Positions 63,601 to 64,000 of a stretch of 64,000 nucleotides of DNA are shown here, piece after piece. Every line of letters starts with the position of its first letter. Position 1 is the first letter of the stretch. The notes under the pieces were generated by a model. The model saw only the letters and a list, made by a program, of their open reading frames with translations. It ran no database searches and was not told the DNA's origin. The stretch lies in NCBI RefSeq assembly GCF_001375535.1, contig NZ_LN831197.1, positions 4,366,660-4,430,659 of the forward strand, written 5' to 3'. The stretch comes from Bacillus niameyensis. GTDB lineage: Bacteria > Bacillota > Bacilli > Bacillales > Bacillaceae_C. Made by a program: the position numbers and the translations under genes.

Positions 63601-64000
63601 ATATGAAAAGGTAACGATTGGCTCTGAATCGTTCCCGTATTGCGGTGATCGCATATGAAAAGGTAACGATTGGCTCTGAATCGTTCCCGTATTGCGGTGA
63701 TCGCATATGAAAAGGTAACGATTGGCTCTGAATCGTTCCCGTATTGCGGTGATCGCATATGAAAAGGTAACGATTGGCTCTGAATCGTTCCCGTATTGCG
63801 GTGATCGCATATGAAAAGGTAACGATTGGCTCTGAATCGTTCCCGTATTGCGGTGATCGCATATGAAAAGGTAACGATTGGCTCTGAATCGTTCCCGTAT
63901 TGCGGTGATCGCATATGAAAAGGTAACGATTGGCTCTGAATCGTTCCCGTATTGCGGTGATCGCATATGAAAAGGTAACGATTGGCTCTGAATCGTTCCC
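60648..64000. repeat. giant tandem array of dyads at 52-bp spacing (array 4)
   Basis: 65 copies of the dyad AACGATT-N7-AATCGTT start at 60651 and recur to 63977, running off the window. Of 64 intervals 62 are 52 bp and two are 51 bp (before 60858 and 61013). The first eight units vary in the 7-nt centre (GGCTCTG, GGCCCTG, GGTCGTG, AGCCCTG), while unit 9 onward appear identical by eye. The arms never vary. The minus strand of the unit has no stop triplet in any phase, so three open frames of about 1000 codons appear; each reads a 52-residue period and none is a credible gene. Total array size is unknown. Confidence 0.95.

Noticed and set aside
60644-63966. Three overlapping minus-strand open frames of 999-1072 codons
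   Set aside because: Pure consequence of a 52-nt unit without stop triplets on that strand; all three frames give the same periodic peptide and there is no ribosome site or unique sequence.
60648-64000. CRISPR array
   Set aside because: The spacing is regular, but the sequence between dyads is itself repeated with no unique spacers, and no cas genes are present.

Overview
The window looks like chromosomal DNA of a low-GC Gram-positive bacterium of the family Bacillaceae. The grounds are AAGGAGG-type ribosome binding sites, TTG and GTG starts, a leucine T-box, a Bce-type peptide-resistance module, an RNase J homologue, DUF3888/DUF3221/DUF4317 proteins, and the hairpin repeat family (AAAGCGGAAG...AGCTAGAC) common in Bacillus-like genomes. 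I cannot name the genus. No rRNA, tRNA, phage, IS element or CRISPR array was seen.

Layout. 1-6.3 kb: a sulfurtransferase and small lipoproteins and hypotheticals. 6.4-11 kb: a PadR regulator, a heterodimeric ABC exporter and a Nudix hydrolase. 11.4-18.3 kb: a VTC-domain/DUF4956 pair, a two-component system and a large secreted carbohydrate-binding-type lipoprotein; the VTC operon and the lipoprotein gene share a promoter architecture with the same direct-repeat operator. 19.5-24 kb: a Bce-type ATPase/permease with convergent kinase/regulator genes. 24.4-27.5 kb: a NERD protein and a GlcNAc-type PTS permease. 28-33.7 kb: two zinc-ribbon ABC exporters flanking DUF1854, split by a nest of hairpin repeats. 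34-39 kb: an MFS carrier and an LplABC-like importer. 39-50.9 kb: a methyltransferase, RNase J family protein, UDP-sugar pyrophosphorylase, orphan sugar-binding lipoprotein with a cre site, hydrolase, cation exporter and iron alcohol dehydrogenase. 51.3-56.1 kb: a transglutaminase-fold protein and a CBM9-like protein divergent from a GH18 chitinase. 56.8-60.5 kb: a DUF2829/Tad2-like protein, an SDR, queT under a preQ1-II-type riboswitch, and leuA under a T-box.

The most unusual content is four intergenic tandem arrays built on one design: a short dyad with a 7-nt centre repeated at an exact 51 bp (11.05-11.33 kb and 24.13-24.41 kb) or 52 bp (56.28-56.67 kb and 60.65 kb to the window end). The last holds 65 dyads and runs off the window. 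The spacing equals about five helical turns and is kept when the sequence between dyads diverges, so the dyads would lie on one face of the helix. The long minus-strand open frames over these arrays are artefacts of the repeat. I know of no described system with this architecture and rank it first for follow-up.
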